From Gelatoporia subvermispora B (taxonomy: Eukaryota > Basidiomycota > Agaricomycetes > Polyporales > Gelatoporiaceae), in contig KB445819.1 in the NCBI GenBank assembly GCA_000320605.2, forward strand, positions 124,001 through 188,000: 64,000 nt of DNA. The letters run 5' to 3'. The notes beneath the pieces were generated by a model, which did not search any database, was not told the origin of the DNA, and saw only the letters and a list, made by a program, of their open reading frames with translations. The translations under genes and the position numbers were made by a program. This document shows, in pieces, positions 1 to 10,369 of this stretch. Position 1 is the first letter of the stretch; each line of letters begins with the position of its first letter.

Positions 1-1235
1 CTACGGGCTCTGTGCCGGCTAGACCGGGCCCGGAGGCACCTGTCGTGAAGAAACCATCAAATGCATCCACCGTCAATGTGCAATCGACCAGTGAAGACGC
101 ACCCATATTCCAACCCAACAACTACGGGGGTCTTCACGACGAGGACGAGGAGTGTGAGTGCGACGCAGCACACAGTAGCCCCATCAAGGCCGGGACTCGC
201 GTAACAAGCCAGGTAAGCACTCATGTCAGCTATAAATGAGGTACTAATCTTATCTTCGTATAGATGATGATATCTCTCCTATCGGATGAAGAAGACACAG
301 CGCGTAGTGTTGCGAAGCCGAAGACTCAAACTGTGCGTACCATGAAGCTCCAGAAACCTGCTGTCACCACAAAAAAGGCCAAAGGCAAAGGCCGTATTAA
401 AGAAGAGCCTACGGATGTAAAGCTCGAGGACGGCGCAGAGGTTAAGTTCGCCGACCCGGAAGCGCTCCCCGCGCATGTCTCAAACAGCGAACATTGGATA
501 GGTATTATCTTGCCGATGTACCGCAAATTGATGGGATGCTGCTCGACTCCTTTCTTGCTCCCAAGTGGCAGGGCACTCTCCCTCTTGCAAGAGCTACATG
601 ATACCCTCTTTCCGGATTATCCTCCGGAAAACATCTATGGCAACCCCTCCCACCCCATTTTCAAAAAGGTGAGGTATCTACTTGCGAACCATAATTGCAT
701 CTGACACACAGTAGGCAAATGCTCGGGTGGTTGACCACAGGAATGACATTGCCGAAGCCGCAGCTACTGCAGTGCACGAGTTCTTCGCCTCTCGACCGGA
801 AGAATTTCCCAATATGGAAGCTCGTGTGCAGTACGCGGAGAAGGCCATCCAACGCGATTCTTTCATGTACGTGAAAGCTGAGGGGGATGATATTGAGGTA
901 CGTGCAACACTGGATAAGTTTTACGGGCTAATAATTCACCTCAACCTCAGTACTGGACTGGAACACTCCGTGGCCCCCTTATCCTGAAGACACTTGCCAG
1001 AGATTTTCGTGCACTTGATGGTGCGCTCGAACTTGAGGATTACGACATGCCTATCGGGGCGATTGCCCTCTCGGCGACTGCGGTGAGTTAGCACAGTGTG
1101 TCGTTGGTCGGCTCATTGATGCTTATTCCATTAGGTTCGACGTGCCTTCTTGCTGTACGCCCAGCGCCGGGTAGTCTTCGGAGCCGATAAGCGGGGTGCC
1201 CAGATCCCGATTATCACGTCTACGTTCCAGGCACC
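1..1235 (+). pseudogene. DUF6532-like protein gene, 5' part, interrupted by a hAT element (partial at window edge)
   Basis: The reading frame is open at the left window edge, so the true start is outside. Exons join at typical short introns: donor after 210, then 264 to about 669, 717-897, about 949-1082 and from about 1136. The encoded protein has a low-complexity lysine- and acid-rich first part. A conserved helical part follows, with stretches such as HWIGIILPMYRKLMG and LQELHDTLFPDYP, that resembles the DUF6532 region common in Agaricomycetes, often as multicopy or transposon-associated genes of unknown function. The frame runs to ITSTFQAP, where the hAT terminal repeat begins. Read through, it gains about 28 foreign residues and stops at 1315-1317. 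The missing 3' part lies at 6050-6325 in a compatible frame. Family assignment is by pattern and only moderately sure; the interruption is directly visible. Confidence 0.6.
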
Positions 1236-1246
1236 TAGTGTTGCAC
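1228..1246 (+). repeat. Left target-site duplication plus left terminal inverted repeat of the hAT element
   Basis: CAGGCACC (1228-1235) is the target duplication and belongs to the host gene. TAGTGTTGCAC (1236-1246) is the terminal inverted repeat. Confidence 0.93.
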
Positions 1247-4200
1247 AGGGCCGGGCTCGGCCCAAAGCCCGCGGCTTGGGCCCGGCTTATAGCGGCCCAG
1301 GGCTCATATCATCTTGAGCCGGGCCCGAGGATAGGGCCTCAGGCTCGGCCGGGCCAGGTCAGGCTTTAGCCCAGGCTTTCGAGCTTCCAGAGGGCTGACG
1401 AGGTTTGCTGTATGGTATACTACTATGTACATAATGTAGTCTACCTATTGTACTGTAGCTCAGTCGTCAAGTACTTCTACAACCTCTGCATCCGAATTGA
1501 GATCCACCACAAGCTCAAATTCGGACTCATCGTTGACATTGTCCGTACCTTTTTGTGCACTCAGATTAATATCCTCTCCATCCTCAGTGTCCACGAGCGC
1601 ACTCTCAGTTGCGCTCGAAGGGCCACACTCAAATAAGAAGAGGCTTTTGCGAAGGGCGCTCTTCAAGAGCTGCAAAGCCTCCACGATATCACCTTTCAGA
1701 CGATTCCGCCGCTTCGTGATTGTGATACCCGCGCTTGAGAACGCGCGTTCGCTCGAGACCGATGTCGCCATGATCGCCAGGTAGTCTCGGGCCAGAGAAG
1801 CCCAGACTGGATAATGGTGTCCATTCAACTATAATACTTCGTCAGCATACAGTTGAGAGACCTGAGTACATGCTTAGCACTTACCCCCCACCACTGTACG
1901 ATCTCTATTCCCTCCGGCACCCCGTCGTCGAGCTCAAGATACTTACGAAATGCTCGTTCGCATGCCTGCTCTGCTGCTGCTTCGTCTGACAGCATGTTTA
2001 CCGGCTGCACGGGTCGCAGCATACTATCCGATTCCTCTTCATCGCTTGAGAGCTCCGCGAGCGCTGCGGGATGGGTGCCATTGATGCAAGTGCTTGATCC
2101 TGTCCGCGAAATCACTGAGACCGCTCTCACGTCGGACTTGGGATAGATTTCATAATAGCGCTCCCGGAACTACCGGCTCTGTCAGTACATGCTTCTTCAA
2201 GTAAGACGTGAGACATACCAGCTTCTGCACCACTGCCAACGCCTCATCGTGAAGCTTCTCTGTCCAGTTCTCCTTGATGTGAGTTAGCTTTCGTTGAGGA
2301 TCCAATACTGTAATTAGATAGTATCAGTGCATGGAAGGCCCGAAGATCGAAATGAACTCACCCATAGACATAATGTATGCGTCGTTATCAGCGACGCGCT
2401 CATAGTACTGCTCAATCTTGCGCAGACCAGCCTCCAAGCCAGGTTTGAAATGAGCATACTTCGGGTCCTCGCTTTGATTTGTCCATGAGGCATGGACTTC
2501 CTCAAGCGCCGGCAATGCAAGGTGAAGGGCTGGACTGTTCTCTGACGAGAAGCGTTGCTGGCATTCATCAGCCGTCTGTCAAAGTCAACGTCAGCTCTAT
2601 CAACTATCGGTGACATGCTCAAACCTTGAGCACGCGCTGGAATGGTTTCACACGCTCCCATTCGGCTTTGCTCGGGATCAGCTGATATAACTTGCACTGG
2701 ACCTCGCTTGAATCTTCCGAACGTGCGAGTTCATGTAGAAATGGTACCACGTACTAGCAAGATGTATGAGTGCAGAAAAATGAGAAGAATTATGTTAATA
2801 CGCACCTTGCGCAGGCTATAAGCCCGATTGAGCATCATATATGTTGACGACCAGCGCACTTTCATGTCGATCACAAGACCCTTGATCTCAGATGCCATTA
2901 CACCGGCGGCTGACTGAATATTCCGAAAGCGTTGCTTGCGCTGACTAGATGACCTTTCCTTGACGGATATTGCCCGGATGAGGCCGATTTCATCCCGTAG
3001 CAATAGTGAATCGTCGGGGAGATGAGTTTCTGGTTTCTCGGGGTCATAATGAGGGGTGTGGCTTTGCGCAGCGATCACAGCTTGCGTTGCGAGGTTGATA
3101 ATATGAGCTAGACATCTATATTATGTTACGCAATCAGCAATTAGCTATGCCATCACCAATACTGCACGACTTACCCAATATGAGACTCCTCGCTGTTCAT
3201 CTCAATTTGATGATGAGCTCGTAGTTGCTGTGCAAGTTCTCGCATCATGGTATTGTTGTTGCTTGCATTGTCGGAGGTAACACAGAAGATCTGCATAGAG
3301 TAAGTTCACTGCCCATGTCTAGCGAGATTGGTAACATACCCTCTGCTCAATTCCAACCCGTTTCGCAATCTTATACAGTGCCTGTCCAAGGCGGCGCCCA
3401 TTGTGTGATTCGTTGACACGCACGAACCCAATCAGGGCACCTGCGAGCGCCCAATTGTTTGGTGACATTTCTTCAATCCAGTGTGCCGTGACAGCGAAAT
3501 ATACGTCAACATTGCTTGCTTGCCAAGCATCACACGTGAGGGAGATCTTCCCTGTAACTGAGGGACCCTGTCACAAAGCACATGAGGTTAACTTGACATG
3601 ACGAGGCTGAACTGAGACATACCTGCAAGCGCTTCTTGAGGTCTCGCAGATTTCGCCTGGACATTTTCATGACTGTCCGACGTGTGACGTTTCGACCAGG
3701 TAGCTTGATGGCACCTTTGGCACGTGCAGCCACATTAAGCATCTCAACAAATGCGGGCTCCTCGATGGCACTCAAAGGCTATCAGATCATCAGGATGGTT
3801 TTGCTCTCAGAGGGATAAGCACAAACCTGATCTGTGCTGATGACCCACTTCAGCGTGGTCTCTTTCATGAGCTCGTCGGAATAGGGTGTCACACGAGTTG
3901 GAAGGGGCTGGACATGGGGGTCGAGAGTCGCTTGTACGGCTTTCTTCGCATTTGCGCGAGCCTCAATATCTTCCCGAAGCATCGACAGGAAGCTGGTGTC
4001 TTTACACCATTTGTGATAAGCTCCCTACGTATGATGAGATCATTCTAAACTTAGAAGAGCGTGATGAACGGCGCACCTTATGTTTCGAGGCCAAGTGACA
4101 CCGCCCAGTCGTAATGTCGGTTACGAACGACGCTTTCACACCCCCTTTCTTTTTGCAGAGCTTGCAGTTGTGCATTTTGCATACACGCTGCTTTCCATCT

Positions 4201-6049
4201 GTCGTGTCAGTCTCCATATGCGGATTGTCAAAAAAGTGGTGCACATCTGCAGCCTTGCTCAATCCGGGTTCCTCTGGCAGCGCAGCATCAAGATGCCCGA
4301 GGTCCTTGTAGAATCCCTGAGCGTCACATTCGTCTGGTATCAGAGCTGTTTTCTTCTTTTTCTTCTTTTTCTTTTGATGTGTTTGCGGTGCCACTGAACT
4401 GACACGTACCTCGTCTGACTCATCATCCGCCTCGGTAGACTGATCGGAAATGATGAATGGACGCTTCGCACGAGATGTCAAGGGGCGAGGGTTCGGGGAG
4501 TCAGGCGGACATGGCTGTACTGAGGGATCATCGATAATGGTGCCAGTTGGTTGCAGAGCGGTTGGCAGAGGCAAAGATGGTGCAGAAGGGGATAATGGAG
4601 TCTGAGTGAGACCTGATGTAGATGGCAAGGCATGTGAGACGCCTGGAATCTTGTCACGTTCCACGTTGTCGGGGTCAGCCACGAGGCGGCTCTGTTTGCG
4701 CACACGTTCTCCATGTCTCGGCTCAGCAGTCTCAGAGAGTGAAGGGTCTTGCTCTGAGGATATATTATGTTAGCGGATATAGCGATAGGACTAAGAGATC
4801 TGACTAACCTGTACTGCCACCCAGAATGGCAAGGCAAAGATACAGATGCGAGAATGCTTGAGCGCCCAAGTCGGAGATGGTCCGGGTACCATTGAAGTTC
4901 TGCGGGTGACGGCCAGATGTGCACAGATAATGCGCTAAGTTGCTTGTTGAGTATGTCTGCGAGGGGATAAGACCGCGAGAGGCAAGCTGTGAGAGAATTT
5001 CATGTGCCGTGGTGGTGGGGGAGACAACTGAAATCACGTCAAGTCAGTCGGAAAGAGTACATTGCCAGAATCAAACACAAACGGAGCGATATTGTGTCAG
5101 GCAAGCCGCCGGACAGACGTGATCCCGTGCCCTTGACAAAGATAGTGAACACCTGATTGGAAACCAGGTGTTGCATCCTGTCAAGCCGCATATGGGAAAC
5201 GTGTGTACGCCAGTAGATATGGCCATTTTTGGGAAGAAGCTGTCGTAGATTTGACAGGCCGGGGCACAGAAGCGTGCCTGCGAACACAAGCTCAGCGACG
5301 GCGCATGATTTGAAGTGCTCGGAATACGTACTGTACAGAAACAGGAGAAGGACTATGTAGCCATATCCCACTGTGGTTGCTAGCGCATATGTCGGGGGAG
5401 AGGCTGAGAGAGCGAACAAATGTTGAGATGTTGAGAAGATCACAGTGAGAAGCAAGAGAGGCGCCAAGCAAAGAAGCAGCTGACATGCAAACCAGCGGCC
5501 GAGAGTTTGATAGACAGTCTGTTTGCCGCTCGGCCGGAGAGAAGGCCGCGAAGGTGCGCCCATGGTAGTCGCAATCAGACTCAGAACTCGAGACTTGCAA
5601 ACGTCGAGAGCGGGCAGGTGGCAGCGAGCACAAAAAACGGACAAAAAAGCAGAAAATGAGAGTTGAGGGTATATTCATTAGAATTAGGCCGGGGGGAGCA
5701 ATCTACCTAGGGGAAATACAGCTGGAAGAACATTTGCAAGTGTCTAAAGTCAAATTGGGGCATGATGCCACCAGAAAAGGAAGGGTTGCTGCCAGAAAAG
5801 GAAGAGTGCCGATCGAATTCGGGTAAACGAGAGGTTGAATATCCACGTGTAGGTGGGCTTGGTCTCGGCCACGCGACATAAGGTTGAGCGCCCAGAAGCC
5901 TGGGCTCGGAGGGCCGGCTCAGGGCCTCCGACACTTAGAGCCGGGCCCTCGAGGAGGGCCTGCAGACGGCTTGGGCCGGGCTCGGTCAGGCTGCAGAGGG
6001 CCCCGCAAGGCCGGGCTCGGGCTTGGAAGCCCGGCCTTGTGCAACACTA
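1236..6049 (-). mobile_element. Complete-looking hAT-family DNA transposon (4814 bp)
   Basis: The element starts with TAGTGTTGCAC (1236-1246) and ends with the exact reverse complement (6039-6049). It is flanked on both sides by the 8-bp direct repeat CAGGCACC (1228-1235 and 6050-6057), the target duplication length expected of hAT elements. Inside each end lie about 150 bp of GC-rich subterminal sequence built from GGGCCGGGC/GCCCGGC-like motifs in both orientations (about 1247-1400 and 5880-6038), of the kind that bind transposase. A multi-exon transposase gene on the minus strand fills most of the interior. The perfect target duplication and matching ends suggest a fairly recent insertion, into a DUF6532-like gene. 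Confidence 0.93.
1460..4703 (-). CDS. hAT transposase with BED zinc finger and C-terminal dimerisation domain
   Basis: This gene encodes the enzyme that cuts and pastes the surrounding element. In protein order: a proline/serine-rich N-terminal region; a run of lysines followed by a BED-type finger (C-x2-C in CKLC, then H-x4-H, about 4100-4170); a block with SLTCDAWQASN (about 3520) typical of the RNase-H-like fold in hAT transposases; VIDMKVRWSSTYMM (about 2850); and the C-terminal dimerisation region with SSERAFSSAG and RNRLKGD (about 1650-1760). The tail is acidic and stops at 1460-1462. Many short introns interrupt it, so exon ends were not all fixed. Additional 5' exons may lie at 4800-5564, where an ATG at 5562-5564 opens a frame, but that part has no recognisable domain. 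No disabling stop was seen in the conserved blocks, although integrity of the whole frame is not proven. Confidence 0.8.
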
Positions 6050-6057
6050 CAGGCACC
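6039..6057 (+). repeat. Right terminal inverted repeat and target-site duplication of the hAT element
   Basis: GTGCAACACTA (6039-6049) is the exact reverse complement of the left end. It is followed by the second copy of CAGGCACC (6050-6057). Confidence 0.93.
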
Positions 6058-6325
6058 ACACCAGAAGGGGACCGGCAAGCTGACCAAGAGCGACTCGGAC
6101 TTCAGCGTGAAGAATTGGGGCGGCGACTTGGCCACTTTCATGGCAACTGCTGAAGGATTGCAGCCGGAGCAGCTGCTTCGCATCGCAAGACTGGCAGAAG
6201 CAATGGCGCGCAAGGAAGGGCGTACTCAGCCATCCGCAGGCCATGTCACTGCCGTGAACTCAGCTGGGGTCAAGGTTCGCCGTCATCACATCAGCCACTC
6301 CGATGTTGAGGACGATGATATATAA
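6050..6325 (+). pseudogene. DUF6532-like protein gene, 3' part, separated by the hAT insertion
   Basis: Immediately right of the element the frame resumes as QAPHQKGTGKLTKSDSDF, runs about 90 codons and ends with an acidic tail (DVEDDDI) at the TAA at 6323-6325. The last residues before the element (STFQAP) and the first after it (QAP) share the duplicated target bases. The two halves are therefore in register once the element and one target copy are ignored. This is the displaced C-terminal exon of the gene at the left edge. No promoter or start is expected for it alone. Confidence 0.75.
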
Positions 6326-7082
6326 GGATGTTGTATGTCCCTTCCGAGAACTCAGACTGCTTCCTACTGATCCATTCCCATCATAGGCTCTGAGTCACCA
6401 CGCCCCTCCCGATGTTTAACACATCACCGCCTGCTCCGACTACTTCGGAACCTTGTCTTCAACAGGCAGCTCTATGTTCAAACCCGGCTAATCCTGATGT
6501 TTTGTCACTCGTATATCGCCCCGATCGTCGTGCACCTCGCTTTCGCTATGTTCAACACGTAGCTCGATACCAACTTCAAGCCGTGCATCTTCCGGACACT
6601 ATTTCAGCATCTCTCTCGCCTCCGCGTCTGTTGTCGTCTCGCTCGTAGTCAAGTTTAGCATTTGTTCACCTGGCTTTAGTTGTTGTCCACTGCCCGTTGC
6701 TTTGCCGTAAATGTCTTTTCACTTGTTTTCCTCGCTATCGACTGTATTCCGCTATCTTTTCGAGGTTGGAATAGGAAACACGATCTATCCATGCCCATAT
6801 ATCACCAGTGTGACGCGACTGCTGCAAGCTCCACAAAGGACCTGCCTGATCCGGCAAGTTCGTGCAAACATAGACTACAAGTCCTGACAAGTCGTGGGGA
6901 AAGCTGCAGTGCAAGTTGGTCTACAATCCATGGCAAGTACATACAAGACTACTTAAAAAGTTCATGCACAAGCTCACGAGAATTGTCCTAGCTCCAGAAA
7001 GACCGGCTGCAAGATGGTTGCAAGACGGTCGCAAGATGGCATTTCAGCTTGCCGCGATTTTCTGGCTTGCCGGACTTGCCAG
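6326..7082. other. Region without a recognisable gene between the split gene and the small hAT-like element
   Basis: It probably begins with the 3' untranslated part of the DUF6532-like gene. From about 6800 the short motif GCAAG/CTTGC recurs many times, and the target of the following element (CTTGCCAG) lies in this motif-rich DNA. Open frames here are short and show no family resemblance. Confidence 0.5.
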
Positions 7083-7424
7083 TAGTGCTTTGCACGGGTC
7101 TACCCCCGGGTGCCAGCGCTATGACCCGTACCCGTACCCGCGGAGGGTATAGACCCGTGAGCACGGGTACGCGTACATGAAGCGCTGGTCCGGGGTTGGC
7201 CAAGCGCCCTCTAGGAAACTGCTGCGGTGTCAAAGATGGTACGGAGAGTATGCGGGAGCCCTGGTATGGCTCCCGCATGCTCGAATTCGTTCCCAAAGCG
7301 CTCTTTTGGGCACTTTGGCCGTACCCGCAGGGTTCACGGGTACTAGCACAACGACCCGTACCCGTACCCTCACGGGTAAGGGTACCCAACCCGCGCGGGT
7401 TACCCTTACCCGTGCAAAGCACTA
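7083..7424. mobile_element. Non-autonomous hAT-like miniature element (342 bp)
   Basis: The ends are TAGTGCTTTGCACGGGT (from 7083) and its reverse complement, ending at 7424. They are flanked by the 8-bp direct repeat CTTGCCAG (7075-7082 and 7425-7432). Beside both ends are clusters of ACCCGTACCCGT and its complement, resembling the subterminal arrays of the larger element. It has no transposase frame. Its first bases (TAGTG) and the GCAC block recall the 4.8-kb element, but the repeat is longer and different, so it was probably moved by another hAT transposase. Confidence 0.88.
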
Positions 7425-7823
7425 CTTGCCAGACCACTCACAAGCTCGAAAAGATCTGGCAAGTAGCGAAAAGTTACGGCGAGAAATTGCTGATGAAATC
7501 CGAGAGACCTTCCATTTACGCTTCCATGATCTCCAGGCAAAGATGCTGCAGGAGCCGCTCGAGAAGTATGGTAATCTGTCCAGAGATAGAAGAGCCCACC
7601 TTCGAACGAGTAAAGTAGCGACATTCTGAGATGCTCCGACTCAGGGTTTGCCTCGTATGAGATTGAGCACACATACCTTTAGTATGCTCCCTGCCTGAGA
7701 CGTACGTTGTAGGTAACGAGCGTCATGACTCATGAGAGAATATGCTGCACGTACCGCAATCGTTCTTCATGTAATATTTCATGTGGTCAGCGAGGAACAC
7801 ATGACATTAATGGCGCGTGATAC
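7425..7823. other. Gene-poor stretch between the miniature element and the truncated DUF6534-like gene
   Basis: Only short frames are present. The C-terminal exons expected for the neighbouring DUF6534-like gene (the motifs seen in the copies at 40-44 kb) are absent here. The breakpoint that truncated that gene probably lies in this stretch. Confidence 0.4.
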
Positions 7824-8345
7824 CAGAATGGCTTTACGATAGCGAGAATGTTGCCAAAGTCGGTCACTAGATAGTGATACATCGACCATGTGATGAACAC
7901 TACATGCAAAGCGTCTAGGATCCTGGCTCTCATGAGACCGCAGGTTATGTTCTTGCTGGTTCTTCTAGACACACCATAGAAACAAAATCTATCAACGCAA
8001 GCACGGATAAGACTTTATCGCCGCCGGAATCCGAGTAGGGCATACCAAAATATCGTAATACAGGGCCATCTTGACGATTGTTCTTGAAAAAGATCCAGGT
8101 CTGAACACTAGTAACACCAAACAATCTACACCGCACCGTCAGAATGAACTCTGCTCACTGGAAAATGGGACTATCCGCATATACGGATGAGACAATGTCC
8201 TAGAAACGCCGCCCCGAAACTGAAGGACATGGTGAAGCATACAGCCAGTAGGGGGACGACTGAACCCGCGCATTATATGGGAGATGCTAGGTACAAATAG
8301 AACGCCGAGTGTGAACATTGAATATTGAATCTTGAAGTCGACCAT
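7824..8345 (-). pseudogene. Truncated DUF6534-like membrane protein gene
   Basis: Three N-terminal blocks of the family can be read on the minus strand. They are an ATG at 8343-8345 with FTLGVLFVPS, then LFGVTSVQTWIFFKNN (about 8080-8130), then ILDALHVVFITWSMYH with LVTDFGNILAIVKPFW (7824-7922). Matching blocks occur in the two genes at 40.0-44.3 kb. The later transmembrane helices and the region with the INTGLLTS-like motif are missing downstream, so the copy appears 3'-truncated beside transposon-rich DNA. The family consists of predicted multi-pass membrane proteins of unknown function that are greatly expanded in Agaricomycetes. The retained exons could still be transcribed, but no full-length product is possible from what is visible. 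Confidence 0.6.
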
Positions 8346-9051
8346 TCTGCGATGATAAGATTTGAGGCTAGCGCCGCTGTCATGTTGCGTATAGAAGTAA
8401 GTGGACCGATCATATGTGTATGAGGGGAAGCGTCCTGGCCCCTGGGTAGTTCAGAGTAAGTCGGTTCGGACCCACGATGCAGTCTACAAACATTACAATT
8501 GGAATACAGCATACGCCAATAGACAGCATAGTGCACAAGTCAGCGTTCAGATCCGGAGAGCCTCAGTCTCGAAGTCGCATGGACATATAGATTCTTGTTG
8601 ATTGCTGTGTGCAGGCGTATCAGATATCTGCCAACAGTCGACATATCGTGATCTTCCCAGAGTCATCTGCCACTGCAACTCACTGGTAGCCGTTAATATG
8701 GTAATGAGAGTCCTCTTCAAGTCAGGAGATGAGTTGACCGCACAGCACTCGCAGCAATTGTAGGGTATGGCTCTGCTGTTCACATCGACCCTGGAACTGA
8801 CATCCAACAACAGTCCCTGAACGAACTCAAAGCTGCTACCGGGACGAAATCGAGCAACTCCATCCTCATGGTTTCACCTGATATCCCCGAGCATTGTATA
8901 TCCTTACATTGATAACCCAGGACGCCTACATATACCTGACACTGACCCGGCCGTTTCGCTCCTTGTCCTAACAACCAGTCTCAAGGGTGGGATACCCTGT
9001 GAATCGCAGACATATTGGTCAAAGAGGCGGAAGATAGATTGTCAGCTTGAC
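8346..9051. other. Intergenic, no recognisable gene
   Basis: This stretch lies upstream of the truncated DUF6534-like gene and beyond the 3' end of the secreted-protein gene. Frames of 60-90 codons exist on both strands, but none has a signal peptide, domain or consistent splice signals. Confidence 0.4.
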
Positions 9052-9859
9052 TCACTCAACGATCCAATCGTCGTCCGCAACCTCGGGCGAGACGCAGAAT
9101 CCACCCGCAGTGGCAGTATCTGCAGGAAAGTCTTCGAAGCAGTCATCACCCACAATAATGCCATTGAATCCCTGGACAACAGTCAGTGCATGGCAGAGTC
9201 AAAGCAGTCGCAGGGACACTTACAAAGTCGATGAAGCAAACTGAATACTCAACCACGTCCAGATTGGCGAAGCTGTAAGCACAGCTGCTCTCTTCGTCAT
9301 CAGTGAAAGTCGTCAATGTCCCCGCGCCAACATCAAACGTTTCCGCTGGAAACAACAGTACCGGCAAGAGTCAATATGTGTGCGACCTGAATTGAAACGC
9401 ATGTGACGTACGAAAGAGCGCCTCAAGTGCATCCGTCAGGATCTGGCAATCACTAATGAACGGCTGTTCACCCAAGTTTGCGCACTCCACGGTGCCTTAC
9501 GAAGTGTGAGCTCCTGCAAAATCTTCACCATCCAGACTCACAGTCCGAGTCACATGATGAAACCTGACGCTTTCTCGCTGAGGAGCGAGTGAGCGAGCTA
9601 GTGGATCCCAAAGGCCCTATGGAGCGCCTAGGCGCGGTGGCGAATCCAGGACAGGTACGAGTAGTCAAACTGAAAGTTTTGTCGTTGTGGGTAACAGTAG
9701 TCTTGTTAACAATTTCCCCGTCCGTTCCGCAGGCCTGGGAGAGCTTTGATGCTGCGATGTATATTAGCTGTGTTCCAAATTTCTCTTAGACTCAAACATA
9801 CCTCCGACAAAAGACATGAGACTGAGCGAAAGAGCAACGGAGAACCACTTGAACTGCAT
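9052..9859 (-). CDS. Small cysteine-rich secreted protein (effector-like), five exons
   Basis: The ATG at 9857-9859 starts a clear secretion signal, MQFKWFSVALSLSLMSFVGA. Joining exons at GT/AG sites gives about 195 residues with roughly ten cysteines and no membrane segment after the signal. Readable landmarks in order are QACGTDGEIVNKTT, a basic RKRQ site that could be cut by a Kex2-type protease, CTVECANLGEQPF, FISDCQILTDALEALF, ESSCAYSFANLDVVEY, VGDDCFEDFP and TATAGGFCVSPE. It ends at the TGA at 9052-9054. Introns are about 46-60 nt. It belongs with the small secreted proteins of basidiomycetes, whose roles are mostly unknown. A decayed relative lies upstream. The exon model is hand-made, but every junction keeps one continuous frame. 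Confidence 0.75.
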
Positions 9860-10369
9860 GTTGCGTTTTGGATTACACTTGAGATTGTGCAAACAGAGAT
9901 TGGATTCGTCTGGCTTTATATATGGTGTTGGAGGCGCGAATCGCGGATAATGACTCGCGGTTGTCCCTCGATGTCTGGGACGAAGCGGCCGAGTATGTCG
10001 TCGGCATTGTCGTGCGGAACAGTTGGTGCTGGTCTAGATGGCATCTGTGAGCAAAGTATGGTGATCATAGGCCCTGAGTGAGGATGCAGTGGTGGAAATA
10101 CTATCCGCATGACTTCCGTCAAGACAATCCTCCAACTACATGCGGCACGCATGCGAATAGCTCCCGGCGGATGTCATTCATGGGAGGTACCAACAGAGGG
10201 AAGCTTAATGAATGTGGCGAAGCACCCAATAGCTAACAGAGCACCATGCATCAGTTTGCCTCGACCTGATACATGAGCCAGGTACGCGGCGATAGTTTCG
10301 TGTCAACCTCTTGCGAAGGAGACAGATCCCTTGCGTTTATTTATGGTCCCTATGCGGATTGAGAATCCT
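9860..10369. other. Upstream region of the secreted-protein gene
   Basis: A TATA-like run (TTTATATATGG, about 9916-9926) lies about 60 bp upstream of the start codon of the secreted-protein gene and could be its core promoter. The rest shows no gene. Confidence 0.35.
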
